Shown here: positions 35,516 through 46,540 of the stretch, one piece after another
Layout of the letters: every line of letters begins with the position of its first letter
How positions within the stretch are numbered: the stretch's first letter is position 1
From: Saccoglossus kowalevskii
Taxonomy: Eukaryota > Hemichordata > Enteropneusta > Harrimaniidae
Direction of reading: 5' to 3'
Length of the DNA stretch: 46,625 bases
Assembly: GCF_000003605.2 (NCBI RefSeq)
Contig: NW_003139323.1
Location: forward strand, 90,909 to 137,533
The notes under the pieces: generated by a model
The model's input: the letters and a program-made list of their open reading frames with translations, nothing else
Told to the model about the DNA's origin: nothing
Database searches by the model: none
Translations under genes and position numbers: made by a program

Positions 35516-36069
35516 CCTTATTACTTACTATTTGATTTAGACGTTTCATACGCGTCGATTGATGCAATAGCCGTACTGCTTTCGTGCATACACTGAGATA
35601 AAAGCCAAAAATACCACCAAAAAAAAAAAAAAAACGTTGCTCGTCGTGTGAACGTGCTCTCAGTGACGGGATTAACTACCATCTCGCGCAATAGTGATCC
35701 TGTGTCCGATGTACACAAAAGAAAGTGTTTGAATATGACGTCAGTAATTGCGTCAATGTTGGTGACTTAGTGTTAACCAAACAAGGTAATATTCGAGCGT
35801 TGGAGCGACTGCAGATACGTCTTGGAAACGGCAAATAGTAATGATTTCGGTGATAGATGTGAAAGAAATTCATTTACAAATAAATAAATTAATAACAAAA
35901 ATTATAAGTCGCTGCTCTCAAAGACTTCGTGAAATGATGTATCGGACAATGGCAGGTACGACACGCTATTGTAACGAGCCCCATATCGGATGCAACATAT
36001 CAATATGAAAGGCAAGCCGAAGTTAACAATTTTGAAACAGATAGCCTGAAAACAGTATTATGGCAAACC

Positions 36070-36097
36070 CCCTCCTCGTCCTCCTCCTCCTCCTCCT
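36070..36097. repeat. (CTC)n triplet repeat
   Basis: CTC/TCC triplets with one CGT interruption. They give a leucine run in one frame, but nothing else suggests coding. Confidence 0.8.
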
Positions 36098-36467
36098 TAT
36101 AAAAATGATTGCATTCATTCGGTTATCAGCAACAAAAGTCAAATTATATATTATAAGTTACCAGGGCATTTGTTGTGACATCTTAATTTTAGAAAGGAAA
36201 CGTGACGCAGACAAGACTGGAAACATAATTGCTTACAATTTGTGATAATGATGTAGTCTGGTGGGCGTATAGACGATCGCAATTGGGGATATTTCCGCTT
36301 TATGCGCTCAAAATACGTTTCTGGGGAAACGGCAAACGCACATTTCGCACACGGTCACGGATTACGGAATTGCGCAACAGACCGAAGCAATATACAATAC
36401 ACAAATCATTGCGTAGACAACATGACACCCGCTACAAATGTACAATTGTAAAGGATATTTCCCGAAG

Positions 36468-36496
36468 ACACACACACACACACACAGACACAGACA
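36468..36496. repeat. (CA)n microsatellite
   Basis: CA dinucleotides grading into CAGACA units. Confidence 0.9.
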
Positions 36497-36539
36497 ACCT
36501 CCCGTCGTGAAAATATACTAGTATACATGTATACGTTTT

Positions 36540-36672
36540 TAGTGTGCTCCGGTGTAGTGGTTTAGTTGACGCAATGACGAGTTCGTGAATATCAAGTCTG
36601 CAGATCTCCGAGGACTCGCTCGCATAGCTAAACGTTAATGCAATCGGAAGGTTAGTCAAGAAACCGGTGAGT
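36540..36672 (+). promoter_or_regulatory. Possible 5' non-coding exon with splice donor
   Basis: A mixed-composition stretch ends in AAACCG followed by the donor GTGAGT at about 36667. Upstream there is no long frame. It is listed because the donor is close to consensus and the preceding DNA is less A+T-rich than what follows. Confidence 0.18.
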
Positions 36673-37188
36673 TACCATCAATAATTTTGTTAAAATCAGC
36701 ATTTTAGGATATTTTCGGCATTCATGATTTCAAATATGTATTTAGTGGGATTGTAGAAATATTGTACAAGAACTACTTCACGCTAGTGTAACGGGAACCC
36801 CAAATAGCAGTTCTACGGGCCGCAGTCTGTAATTTGTTTGAACAAATCGCTTACATATATAATAAAGGTGACTCTCACGGTAGAATGAATATTTCAATAG
36901 TTCACCAGGGACCTGGAAATCACTTATTCAATACCGAAATTGCGCTGGACACTCAATTGAAAAACGTTTCAAACACGAGTTACGCCTCGTATATTAACTG
37001 CTGATTTTACAATATAATTATCTTGTTTTAAAACACACACTACAAAATAAAAAATCAATTTGTTTCTTTTGGTCACTTGATTGTCATATATTTTTTAATC
37101 ATGAGGGGTTGATCATTTGGGACTGTGGGTATGATTGACTAATTTATGAGGTGTGGTTATATTGTTATTAAAACCGCATGTTTGTGTG

Positions 37189-37720
37189 AAGCCACCCTGA
37201 AGACAGGCTGACACTTGCACGACTTTTGGCCACGATTTTGTCGTGGCAAGACGTGCCATTTTGGGGCACGAACTGGGAGGCTCCCGCACTGTTACGACTT
37301 GTTCACGCATAGTTCACGACAAGTTCACGACGAGTTCACGAATGCGTGCCCACCAGTGTCCACATTGATACGAACTGGCACGATGAGTTCACGCATGGTT
37401 TGCGCATATTTTAAACACTTCCTGCATTGGCACGACGAGTTTGCGCAATTCGGAGGTGAGCTGTTCGCAGTGTTCGTAAACTATTCGTGACAGTTCGTGA
37501 CAGTCGTGGCATGGCACGCAATGGCACGCACTGGCACGCATCCTCCTGACGAGGTCACGACGAGGTCACGAACAGTTTGCGTATAGTTCACGACTCGGTC
37601 GCGAAATTTTGTCGTGAGCAAAAATTTGAACAGTCACGACGTGTTTACGCATACTTCACGCCAGTTTACGACTAGTTTGCCAATGCGTGCCACAGAATCG
37701 TGCAAGTATCGGGGTGGCTT
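37189..37720. mobile_element. Non-autonomous inverted-repeat element built from CGTGAACT-like units
   Basis: The left end reads AAGCCACCC followed, after a short insertion, by ACTTGCACGA. The right end, reverse-complemented, reads AAGCCACCCCGATACTTGCACGA. The two ends are thus terminal inverted repeats that differ by one indel of about 10 bases. The interior of about 480 bp is filled with irregular repeats of GTTCACGA, GCGTGCC and TGGCACGCA in both orientations. It includes a 7-bp stem at 37229-37235/37241-37247. No reading frame inside resembles a transposase, so it would be a MITE or foldback-like element moved by a partner elsewhere. I see no clear target-site duplication, so the exact ends could be a few bases off. 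Confidence 0.75.
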
Positions 37721-38360
37721 TAAGTCATTGATTCAAACAGAATGCCTTTTACCGCGTTCACACAACTCATCTGAAAGAGTTACAATCATGGAGCTAAACC
37801 CCCGCTCGAAACGAATGGCGCCATGTCGCACCTCCATAGTAGCTTCTCGAAAACACAACTGCGTGGGTATTAATAAGCTCTTGCCCGAGCGCCCGAATGT
37901 GAAATTATAAACCACATTTCTATGTACGATTTTTTTTATTTTTTTTATTTATTGGTACTATGTCTTCAGAGTAAAGACAAGTGACCATTTGACCAGCTTG
38001 TTTTTAAAGACAGTCACTGGAACGTTTAACTGAACGAGGATTGCCCAATGTTCCAAGAAGACGAAGTTTCTGTCAAGTTGCACGTCACGGAACACTTGAC
38101 TAATAATACAAGACGAGACATAAGCCCATTTCTTTAAAATGTTAGTTGATGACTGCTCCTCTCAAACGAAATTCCAATATCGTTTGCATTTATCTATTTA
38201 TATCATTAGATACAATTATAGTTCATTTTGTTCATGCGTATCAAGACCCATAATTGGCAAATTTTCCATTAAAATTTCTTAATAATTAACAAAACCGCTG
38301 CTTCAATGAGTGAAAATGTTAATTTCAGTTATCTAGGTCCTAAACAACTAATATAATCCC

Positions 38361-38380
38361 AGACTAGTAATTACTAGTCT
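38361..38380. other. Perfect 20-bp palindrome
   Basis: AGACTAGTAATTACTAGTCT equals its own reverse complement. The centre is TAATTA, the core of homeodomain sites, so a dimeric homeodomain site is one reading. A chance palindrome is another. Confidence 0.6.
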
Positions 38381-38587
38381 CAGATTTAATTAAGAATGTA
38401 TCACGTTTCGAATCTTAGATACAAGCATATGTTGCAGCCAATTTGAATAATTTATTCACGACTCAGTTCCCGTCACACTATCCGTAACTACGATGTTATC
38501 GGATGTCTAGTATACGTATACTGTAGCTGTAGCATTCCAACTATAAGTGCGATTTCCGTGTGAGATGAAACAATCTGCTTGAGGTGC

Positions 38588-38601
38588 GTTACTATGGTAA
38601 C
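38588..38601. promoter_or_regulatory. RFX X-box-like palindrome
   Basis: GTTACTATGGTAAC, an isolated X-box-like site in otherwise featureless DNA. Confidence 0.3.
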
Positions 38602-40069
38602 AATAACTTATTACGATATCCGATTGTGGTGAAAACAAAACTACAGACTGCAATAAGTACCCTTTCCAATAAGTTTCAGACGACGCTTTCTAAGTGCACG
38701 AAATGTCAAAGTATTAACAGACTTATCTTAAAAGTCGTATGAAGACCGCAACACGCAATGGGGTGTGTTTGTCCTACAACAACTAAGCGGTCAAAGAAAC
38801 AAGAGAATGCGATGCTGATTTTTGTTTTGTGTTTCATACTGCTGTCTACTTGTTAAGTTCCTCATTACTCGCCAACATATAAAAAAACGCGCTCCATTCA
38901 AATTTAATTAGTCGTGAGTGCAAGTTTGCCTCAATTTATTTCTCGTAATAAAAAAGAGACACCTACACTGAAGACGTGAAGTCTCCTCTAGAGCACTCAC
39001 TATCATAAAACATAGTTTTCAAATGAAATAACTTATTGTTCTGCCATTGAAAAGAAATGTATTTACATAAAGTAACGCGAAATCAAGCGGAATATATTAC
39101 ACAGGAAACGATTCAATTTTAAGACTTTTCACTTACAAATTCCTGGTACTTAGCAATTTTTTTTTTGCAATTTCATATATGAATGCATCGAAATTAGTTT
39201 TCGACTATATCCGCAAATAGACCTTACTCGCGCAATCACGTGGTATTCTCGTTCTCATACAAGTTATTTCAGCGTTAAAAATGTGCATTCCGTATCTACA
39301 TTTCCTGCCGTTAAGTGAAATAAAAAAAATTGGTATGACCCGTTGATTCAAAGTGGTCGAACATGGCCCATTCCTTATTAAATGTTTCTCATCATCCGAT
39401 TTTCTCTATATCGCATTTTTTTTTCTCTGCTGGAACTGTTGGATTTTCCCTCTTACTCAGCATCTGCTCGCTAAAGTGCAGTTTAAAACTATCATTGCAC
39501 GCGTGGTAAAAATATTCCTGTCATTCAAATAATTTAAAATTTAAAGCTGTTTTTGAATAATATGTCTACAAGGATCGTAATATATTTAATTTCAGTTGTG
39601 TTTATTTACAAATTGCAACAGTGATATTTTCAGTCGGTGTTGGTGTCCCGTATTGTCACGGCGTGGTCGAAGTTTACTTGGGTAATTGTTGCATGTGTCC
39701 GTCGAATCATTATTATAATGGTCACAAGTATTCGTCTATTCACAGAGTTTCCTGTTTGTTAGCACGTAAGTATGATAATTTCACCACATAGCTAAAGCGA
39801 CACGAACCTACATGACCCGACCGAATGGAGCTACGTATTTCAGCGCCTTGAATATGATCCCATGGGACCCAGTTCCATCACAATGCGGCATTTTATTTCG
39901 GACAAAAATACGAGGACTCTAAAAACGCAAAACTGGGCTTGTTATGGTTTTTTTTTTTTTTAGGATTGTTCATAATCACAACGAACTAATCTGGTAATCA
40001 AATCAAAACTCGATCTTGGAGTACACGAGGCACATGTAGTGTCTCGTTGTGGTACGTCATCGTAAGTGT

Positions 40070-40096
40070 GCATGCTTATCCCATTCAGAAGCATGC
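40070..40096. other. Perfect 8-bp stem-loop
   Basis: GCATGCTT and AAGCATGC are separated by 11 bases. Also an 8-bp restriction-like palindromic core (GCATGC) in each arm. Confidence 0.4.
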
Positions 40097-41300
40097 TTTG
40101 AATACGGTAAAATCGTTCGGAACATCCATGGTTCTGGTAAACGGTTACGGTGTCACCTCTACAATAATAAGTTAGGAAATTAAAATGTCTGCGAAAAGAA
40201 ACAAAAAACCTGTTTCTATAAAATAAAACAGCTTGTTGACAGAACAACGTTTTTACCATATAGGTTTATCAAGATGCGTTTTTAAAAAGAATTATTTAAA
40301 CCTGATAAAAATTCCTTCACGTTATCAAGTGTGAAAACTTGTGTTTGAAGGTAGGCTCAAAGGTTTCGTCCAGAATGTATTCTTTAAAAAAGGAAATACT
40401 ATTATTATTCAGAAAATCTGCTTCTTCAAATTCCAGTTTGCGCAGCAAGGGAAAGAGGTTCAATGGAAATTATCATAATTCAACATTTCCTTGAGCCGCC
40501 TTCACGGCACTGCAGATTATTCGTCATAATAGAGCGCACAGCTTTTGACGTTTACCAACACACACCACGTCGCACCACACCCGAAATACGGGGATCTCAC
40601 GTGACATATGTATTTCATTACGTCAGACATGTTCAATGTGTGGAAACACAGTTTTTTTAATGCATCGTGAACTCGCATTCTTGTTTTTGTATAACAATTC
40701 AAATGTTCTCTCGTACACACACATGTACACAGCATACGGGATGCTTTCTTTCATCTGGCATGGCGGGACAATTACAAATAAACAATAACCTACGCCTATG
40801 TTGGAATAATACATCAATTCCGACCTCAGTACGGCGTTCGCAACCGGGAATAAATTAGCATACAAATTGAGTAAGACGACAAAAAAACGAGTTACAACAT
40901 TCAAAGCTAAGAATACCAGTAATTACTTAAACAAACACTGAACTTGTATATTTAAACAAAATACCAGCGTACCTATTGCTAATCACTAAATTAATGCACA
41001 AATACATTTTCATATCTATGTTTCAAATTCAGCCATATAGAAATTCATTAAAGACGTTTGTTCAAAAATGCATTTTTTCAAGCTAAATCAAAACCAGCGC
41101 ATGAATAAAAAAAATAATACATTTATTCTGATTTTCTATATAATATTCTCTTGATTACATTCAATCCATTTCAAAAGCGTGATTGAAACGATGCATGTCA
41201 CCACTATGTGTCGATAACGATTAAATTATATTATTGTGTATCTATGTTATGCATGATTTCAGTCAGTATGACTGATATGAATAGTTACGGGACGCGTTAC

Positions 41301-41372
41301 GATGACGTCATCACTAGATTCCGCAGTTCACTTCAGGTCATTATTTTTTATCACGGAAATACGCATGCGCTA
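41301..41372. promoter_or_regulatory. CRE and NRF1-type sites
   Basis: GATGACGTCATC (41301-41312) is a 12-bp palindrome containing a CRE. ACGCATGCGC (41361-41370) resembles an NRF1 core. This spacing is common in animal promoters, but no exon is visible beside it. Confidence 0.28.
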
Positions 41373-42104
41373 AATGCAGTCTGCTTACATGGCACAACAG
41401 TTTAAGCGTTTCTGCAGTCAGAATCATCGCGTAACTCGATGTATGGAACCGCGTTTTAAGAGTCCACAACCCCGGGCTATAGCTAGTGGCAAATGTTACT
41501 TAATCTAACAACTGAAAGATTACGTTCTATAACAACTGGAGCCAGACTCTAAATCAGACGATTCGAGAGAAATGGGTTCTATATTCCATTGACACGCACT
41601 TTCGTTGGCAACGCTACGGTGGTAAATTAGGTAATGTATAAACATACACGCAGTGCTAGGAAAAACAAATATCCTGTCTGTATATATTAATCAATTTTCA
41701 CGGCCAAATATTTTCAAAAGAAAAAAAAAATGAAAGAAAAAACAGTTATCAATGTTACACACTGAAATAGGTCATCGTAGTGTCTATCCGTATTCAAATC
41801 ACAGAATTAGTAATTTATATATGTAGAACAAATAAACATGGCAAGTGTTCAGTCATTAGTGTTTTTAAAGGTAATATCTGATACGTGAAACAAATTGTGA
41901 CGCCTTCAATATAAATAGCGCATGTGACCCAGAACTAATTAGCAGCGAGAAATCGACTACTGTCGCATTTCTATATTATTATTATTATTCAAGTGCGTGC
42001 GCATCTACAACAGCAGCGTATCTGTCACGATCGCGGTGGTGATGTCGCAGTAGTGATTTACGGAAAACCCAGGCGTTGTCATGGTACCGAGAACACATAC
42101 TTAC

Positions 42105-42340
42105 CGTTCATATGTTCCGAAGAGATCTCAGAGTAATCGTCTCGGAATAAATCGCCTTCTGTTCTTACCAGCGCTATAAAATATCAATCGTTACGGCGAA
42201 AGATACGATGTTGCAATTTATTTGACATGGTTGTTTACAGTTCTCTCCTCCAATGATCAGCATCAGTTTTCTGCCCTCATCGGCGAATGAGTCGCACCCT
42301 TCGTTTGTCTTTCGCGCAATGTGCTGACGTGACGTGTCTG
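42105..42340 (-). promoter_or_regulatory. Possible first exon with strong splice donor
   Basis: On the minus strand GGAACATATGAACG is followed by GTAAGTATG, close to a perfect U1 match, with the intron starting at 42104. Upstream DNA is less A+T-rich, with ACGTCACGTCAGCAC (about 42325-42340) and GCGCGAAAG near a likely start region. The exon would be mostly non-coding. The nearest acceptor of known interest on this strand precedes the ASB coding exon 12 kb away, but any link is speculation. Confidence 0.28.
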
Positions 42341-44131
42341 GTTGGTCTGAATCAGGACCAGAAATATATAGTGCGTGACCCTAAAAGGTGAAAGTATCAC
42401 GACAGCAGGCTGTGTACGTCATGATCTGTTTATATTCCGTGGATAGTAAGAATGACACGCACGAAATAACATTGCGTTTTCTATATAAAACATATGTCTA
42501 CCAGGAGAACTGCGGTGTGCCATATTATAAGTATATTGTCAGCAATATAGTTTCCGTAACAGCGTGAGTATGACAAAATAACGTAGTGTACATTTATTAT
42601 TTACTCGGTACTCAATAATAATAAACAAGCAACACACCGTGGATGACAACATCAATTCACGTTTACAGACAGGTCTGACACGTACATTCCACGATCTGAT
42701 TTCTTGATTCATTCGACGTTTCAAAACACACACACAAAACGCAGTTGTTGTTTTGTTTTTTTTCATTTTGAGTTTTATTTTGATTATAGTGCTTTAATTC
42801 GGTCACTGCTTATTTCAATAAATTCTTTGAATACGCGGTAGTAGTTTAAAATAAAGGAAAAACAAATTGCTCGTTATGGTGTCGATGCGACCAAGTGATC
42901 GCCGACAAGCAAATATTTGAGCTAAACCTCTCGATTACAATCATGCCTTATCAGTTGAGTATATCACTGGCCTTTTCACTTCTCGGCTAGAAGAAACATG
43001 TTTAAATAATTTAAATTTACTTTCAAACAATCCGCACACTAATCAACGCCTTAATTCGCCCGTTACGGATTTTGATGACTCAGTGCCACCGTACACTGAT
43101 AGCAGGCTACGGGCGTACTCCATCTACTGTCGTCAAACATTGCCATGCAATTACAAAAATACGGTCGACCAGTTAGTACACATTTCAACATTTGAAGAAA
43201 AAAAAAGAGTTGAATTTTACAACATACCAACTAGAAAGAAATCAACGCAAGCATGGGGGGCATTGACTCAGCCTCCACGTTTATTGCGTTGAATCACGTG
43301 ACCAGATCTCTTTTCGCGCTATCTAGTAGCGGAGTATTCATACGCTCAGTGTTCTTATCACACTTCAGTGATCGTCTGTAGCTTCAACTCATTACTTCGT
43401 GTTTGGCTGATGTACTTGTGGATTGCATACGATCGAACGGTGAGGCTTTTTTTATTGATATACTAGTATTATTTGAATGTCGTCACAGTTTTCTGGAACT
43501 CACCACACATTCTATATACCTACTCCACTGCTGTAAAAGTAATGCATTCTCCAGGTCCGGTAATGCGGTGAGATACTACGATCAGTGTATCGTATCGAGT
43601 ATGCATTAAGATTTATCACGTTCTTACGTTTCACTTCATCCGTGGTACAACCATGCATGGATTGAGTCGATTCAAAGACACTTACGCCATTTGTTAGGCT
43701 GTAAAACATGGCCGACTTGTTTTTTTTTTTTTTGTTTTTTTTGTATTGCGTCACAGCTACGTATTACGACAGATTTTATTAGAGATCTACTCGCTAAACA
43801 ATAAAAAAAAAAATTGCTCATAATATAATTGTTACTGTGGTCTGCCACCCGATTGAGCGGGCTGGTCCCAGTACACCATCTGTCCCTCTGATTTCGTGTT
43901 TAAAAATGGCTGGCGCCGGACTGGGTATACGTGTAAATTGTAAATCATAATTTGAATTTTCTCCAAAATGCGTATACAAATTCAACACTTGGCCAACACC
44001 ATGTACCAATTGGCGGCCATTCACAATGTTGACAAAATGCGGCGTTACCCGCAATACTATAACCTGTTGAGTGGGAAGCATCGAAACATGGCGTCATAGA
44101 GCATAACTACTAGTATACTGCGACATGATGT

Positions 44132-44728
44132 GTTGTCGACGATTTCAGGTTAGCCCGCACCAAATCCAACTCGCCCGATGCTAACCCGCCCGAACTTAAT
44201 TTGCCTAATACATGTTCGGAACGTTGGTCGTTGGGTCATACCATTTTGATCATCGCGGACAATAAACTGGTGTGGGTGGTCAATTCACTAGGTATTTTAA
44301 AACTCTGGTTTTCTTGTTACAGGTATACCTGTTCAGGAGAAATGTCAGTTAATCTCAATAAATAGACTGAACACATTCGAAATGGTTGAATAGGTAGATA
44401 GTTTATGTCAATTTATGTGAGTGTTGATGGGTTCGGTAAAGGCAAATATAGTTACATGGTGGTCAAAGTATTTGAATTAGTAATACTATAAATAGGCCGC
44501 CGATTAACGGGGCAAACAATGGGAGTGCTTCCAGTCTGAAAAATGTATGGAAATGCCTCACTGATCAAAATCGGCATCATCACTTTTTATGTCAAAATCG
44601 ACAACACCGAAATCGAAATCGACAACGATTTTTTTTACATCGAAAACGAAATCAAGTTGGTTTCGGGCGTGTCGGTATCGGGCGAGTTGGTTTAGATGCG
44701 ACTTAACTGGTACTCGATGTCGACCACT
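44132..44728. mobile_element. Non-autonomous inverted-repeat element (MITE-like) with GGGCGAGTTGG arms
   Basis: The left arm (44132-44205) and right arm (about 44650-44728) are inverted copies of each other. Both contain ATCGGGCGAGTTGG, flanked by GTTCGGGCGGG/TTTCGGGCGTG, and both end outward in GTCGAC. The match continues for about 65 bp at roughly three-quarters identity by eye. The direct hexamer TGATGT sits immediately outside both ends (44126-44131 and 44729-44734), a plausible target-site duplication. The right part also carries a short tandem of CGAAATCGACAAC-like units (44594-44630). No transposase is encoded. The superfamily is not identifiable from this copy. Confidence 0.72.
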
Positions 44729-44734
44729 TGATGT

Positions 44735-45787
44735 CCGCAGTCATACACGCTTGAAGTTGAGTATTACATAATTACGCACATACTATTAATTTCTGATTCA
44801 ATTATGTAATAATGTTTAAAATCTGCATTTTTGTCACCACGGATATATCGTCTGTAAACTAAATATAAATATATATTTTAACTAAATATATACCCAATCT
44901 TCGAAGCCACGTTCCTGGTATCAGCGATATGTGTTGATATCTTCTAGGGTAAACAAACTAACTACTGGCACTACGGAGTACGCCACTGTTCTGTTCCATT
45001 CCCGCTTACATCATCGGTTTAAAACTAAAGCAGTTACCATCTCCGCAGAATTTTATTTTATTTGCATTTGGTTAAACGACAATTGCCAAATCCACCTGAA
45101 GGAGTCAAAATGCCCCCTCCCCAACTAGAGGTATTGCATGTGTCGACAGACAGAGTAATCTGGGTTAATTATAAGAAGTCTCAATTGCGGCAACAGAAAA
45201 CGTTACTTGAATGATCTTCCACATAATCGAACTTGACTGTACTGTAAAATCATTTATTTTTACTGACATCTAATTTTACTATTTTGATGTTTTGAGCATA
45301 TTTACTGTGTTTCAAATTCACTAATTTGTCAAGAAAACAATGAGTTTTATTCTTATTTTACATCTTCACATAGATTTTATTTAATTTAAAACCCCAATCA
45401 ATAATTAAGGCATTTACAGTATTACTCAATAGGAATGTGAGCTGGAATTGTTCCTTGATATAGCTCTGCTGCAGAACGGTTGCTGGTTGTGATGTAAATG
45501 AGATGTAAATTAATTTGACGTTTTCAGTCGAACTGTTTCAGTAACACCTGAGCACGTAGCGATCTCTGGTGCTACTTTTCGTCATCTACACATAAATAAT
45601 ACATAATACATGTTCTGTCCAGGCATTGTAATGTACCATGACAGGTCGCTTACATGCCTAGGGATTTGGATAGCAAATGAAACGTTTGACAAATAACGCG
45701 TTATTATTCTAGCATACAAGCCTGTCGGCTCGATGTTATTGATACTGTTGACGCGCCACGGTCATCGAGTCGTGTTCGGGGGTTCGT
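44735..45787. other. Non-coding stretch
   Basis: A+T-rich DNA between the MITE-like element and the CG-rich repeats. Nothing recognisable. Confidence 0.6.
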
Positions 45788-45850
45788 GCGACGTCTACAA
45801 AGCGTGTACAAAACATGTTTACATACAATTCGAACGTGCACTATGTGGCG
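45788..45850 (+). repeat. CG-rich dispersed repeat, copy B
   Basis: The unit begins GCGACGTCTACAAAGCGTGT, then has TGTTTACATACAATTCGAAC. It is in the same orientation as the copy at 28640 and is followed 110 bases later by a more diverged copy. Confidence 0.65.
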
Positions 45851-45897
45851 AATGGTGCGGTGATTGTGGGTTCGACAGGGGTCTCACACTACGCATA

Positions 45898-45958
45898 GCG
45901 ACGTATGTGCATGTAAGTCAAACATGTTACTTAATTATTTTTCACAATTCGAACGTAA
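45898..45958 (+). repeat. CG-rich dispersed repeat, copy C (diverged)
   Basis: CATAGCGACGTATGTGCATG leads into the unit, then AAACATGTTAC, and CACAATTCGAACGTAAT closes it. The order of blocks matches the other copies, especially the CATAGCGACGTAT start shared with the copy at 28640. Spacing from copy B is about 110 bases, so this end of the window holds a short two-unit tandem. Confidence 0.5.
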
Positions 45959-46120
45959 TCCAACGGTCGATCTATTACAAATTTGCATTTTGTAAATTCT
46001 CGCTCAACTACACGACTCTGATATATTAGTAAGAAAATAGCTAATTTATATTTCAAAAATAATTACCACATCACCACTTACCTCACGACACGTATCATAT
46101 TCGATTACTGTCTTATTAGT

Positions 46121-46303
46121 ATGCTACAATTGGTTCTTTTGGAAATCAATATCTGGGTGCCACACTTGAAATGTAGCTCAATCGATACGTCGGGTATAAT
46201 TAGCCGAATAGAGAAACTGAATCGGAATCCGAATCTGACAAACGAAGCCTACGTTGACTGGTGGGACGTTCATTGCATAAAAATCAGTGACGCCAATTGC
46301 TAA
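46121..46303 (+). CDS. Possible short coding stretch, unrecognised
   Basis: Sixty codons from ATG to TAA read as an ordinary soluble peptide (for example RIEKLNRNPNLTNEAYVDWW). No domain or homologue is recognised. On the opposite strand a near-perfect donor, GTGAG followed by GTAAGTGG, ends at 46082, which would fit an exon there instead. Neither is established. Confidence 0.15.
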   Translation: MLQLVLLEINIWVPHLKCSSIDTSGIISRIEKLNRNPNLTNEAYVDWWDVHCIKISDANC

Positions 46304-46479
46304 TTAGCAAGTCGTGCCTAGGATCGTATTCGTCGTTTATCATCAGTTACGGCGTTGTGAATTTAATAATAGTTGAATGTACGCTACTGTTTTTGCTGAT
46401 AGTTTAAAGACAGTGTTCAGCATGTTAAATACCCCTGAACGAACATACAGTCATTCACTACCAAGTTAAAGGGCAGTAG

Positions 46480-46540
46480 TCGTCGCGCCGCGCATGCGCG
46501 AGATATGGGTCTCATACAAACAAAGATGGCGATTTTTACT
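46480..46540 (+). promoter_or_regulatory. Promoter-like NRF1 and YY1 sites at the window end
   Basis: CGCGCATGCGCG (46489-46500) is a 12-bp palindrome matching the NRF1 consensus. AAGATGGCG (46523-46531) is a YY1-type site in the orientation usual just downstream of start sites of housekeeping genes transcribed to the right. The gene itself would lie past the window. Confidence 0.5.

Larger units (their letters stand above)
37721..44131. other. Largely non-coding stretch
   Basis: A+T-rich DNA with the palindrome at 38361, the X-box at 38588, a donor-like GTAAGTATG at about 39765, the stem-loop at 40070 and the regulatory-looking sites at 41.3 and 42.1-42.3 kb. Short frames (for example 43818-44081 on the minus strand) are unrecognised and lack supporting splice sites. 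Confidence 0.5.

Noticed and set aside
36060-36245. Frame starting MANPLLVLLLLLL that mimics a signal peptide
   Set aside because: The leucines come from a CTC triplet repeat; the remainder has no protein features.
43818-44081. 87-codon minus-strand frame beginning MLPTQQVIVLRV
   Set aside because: Somewhat protein-like but with no domain, splice sites or promoter to support it.
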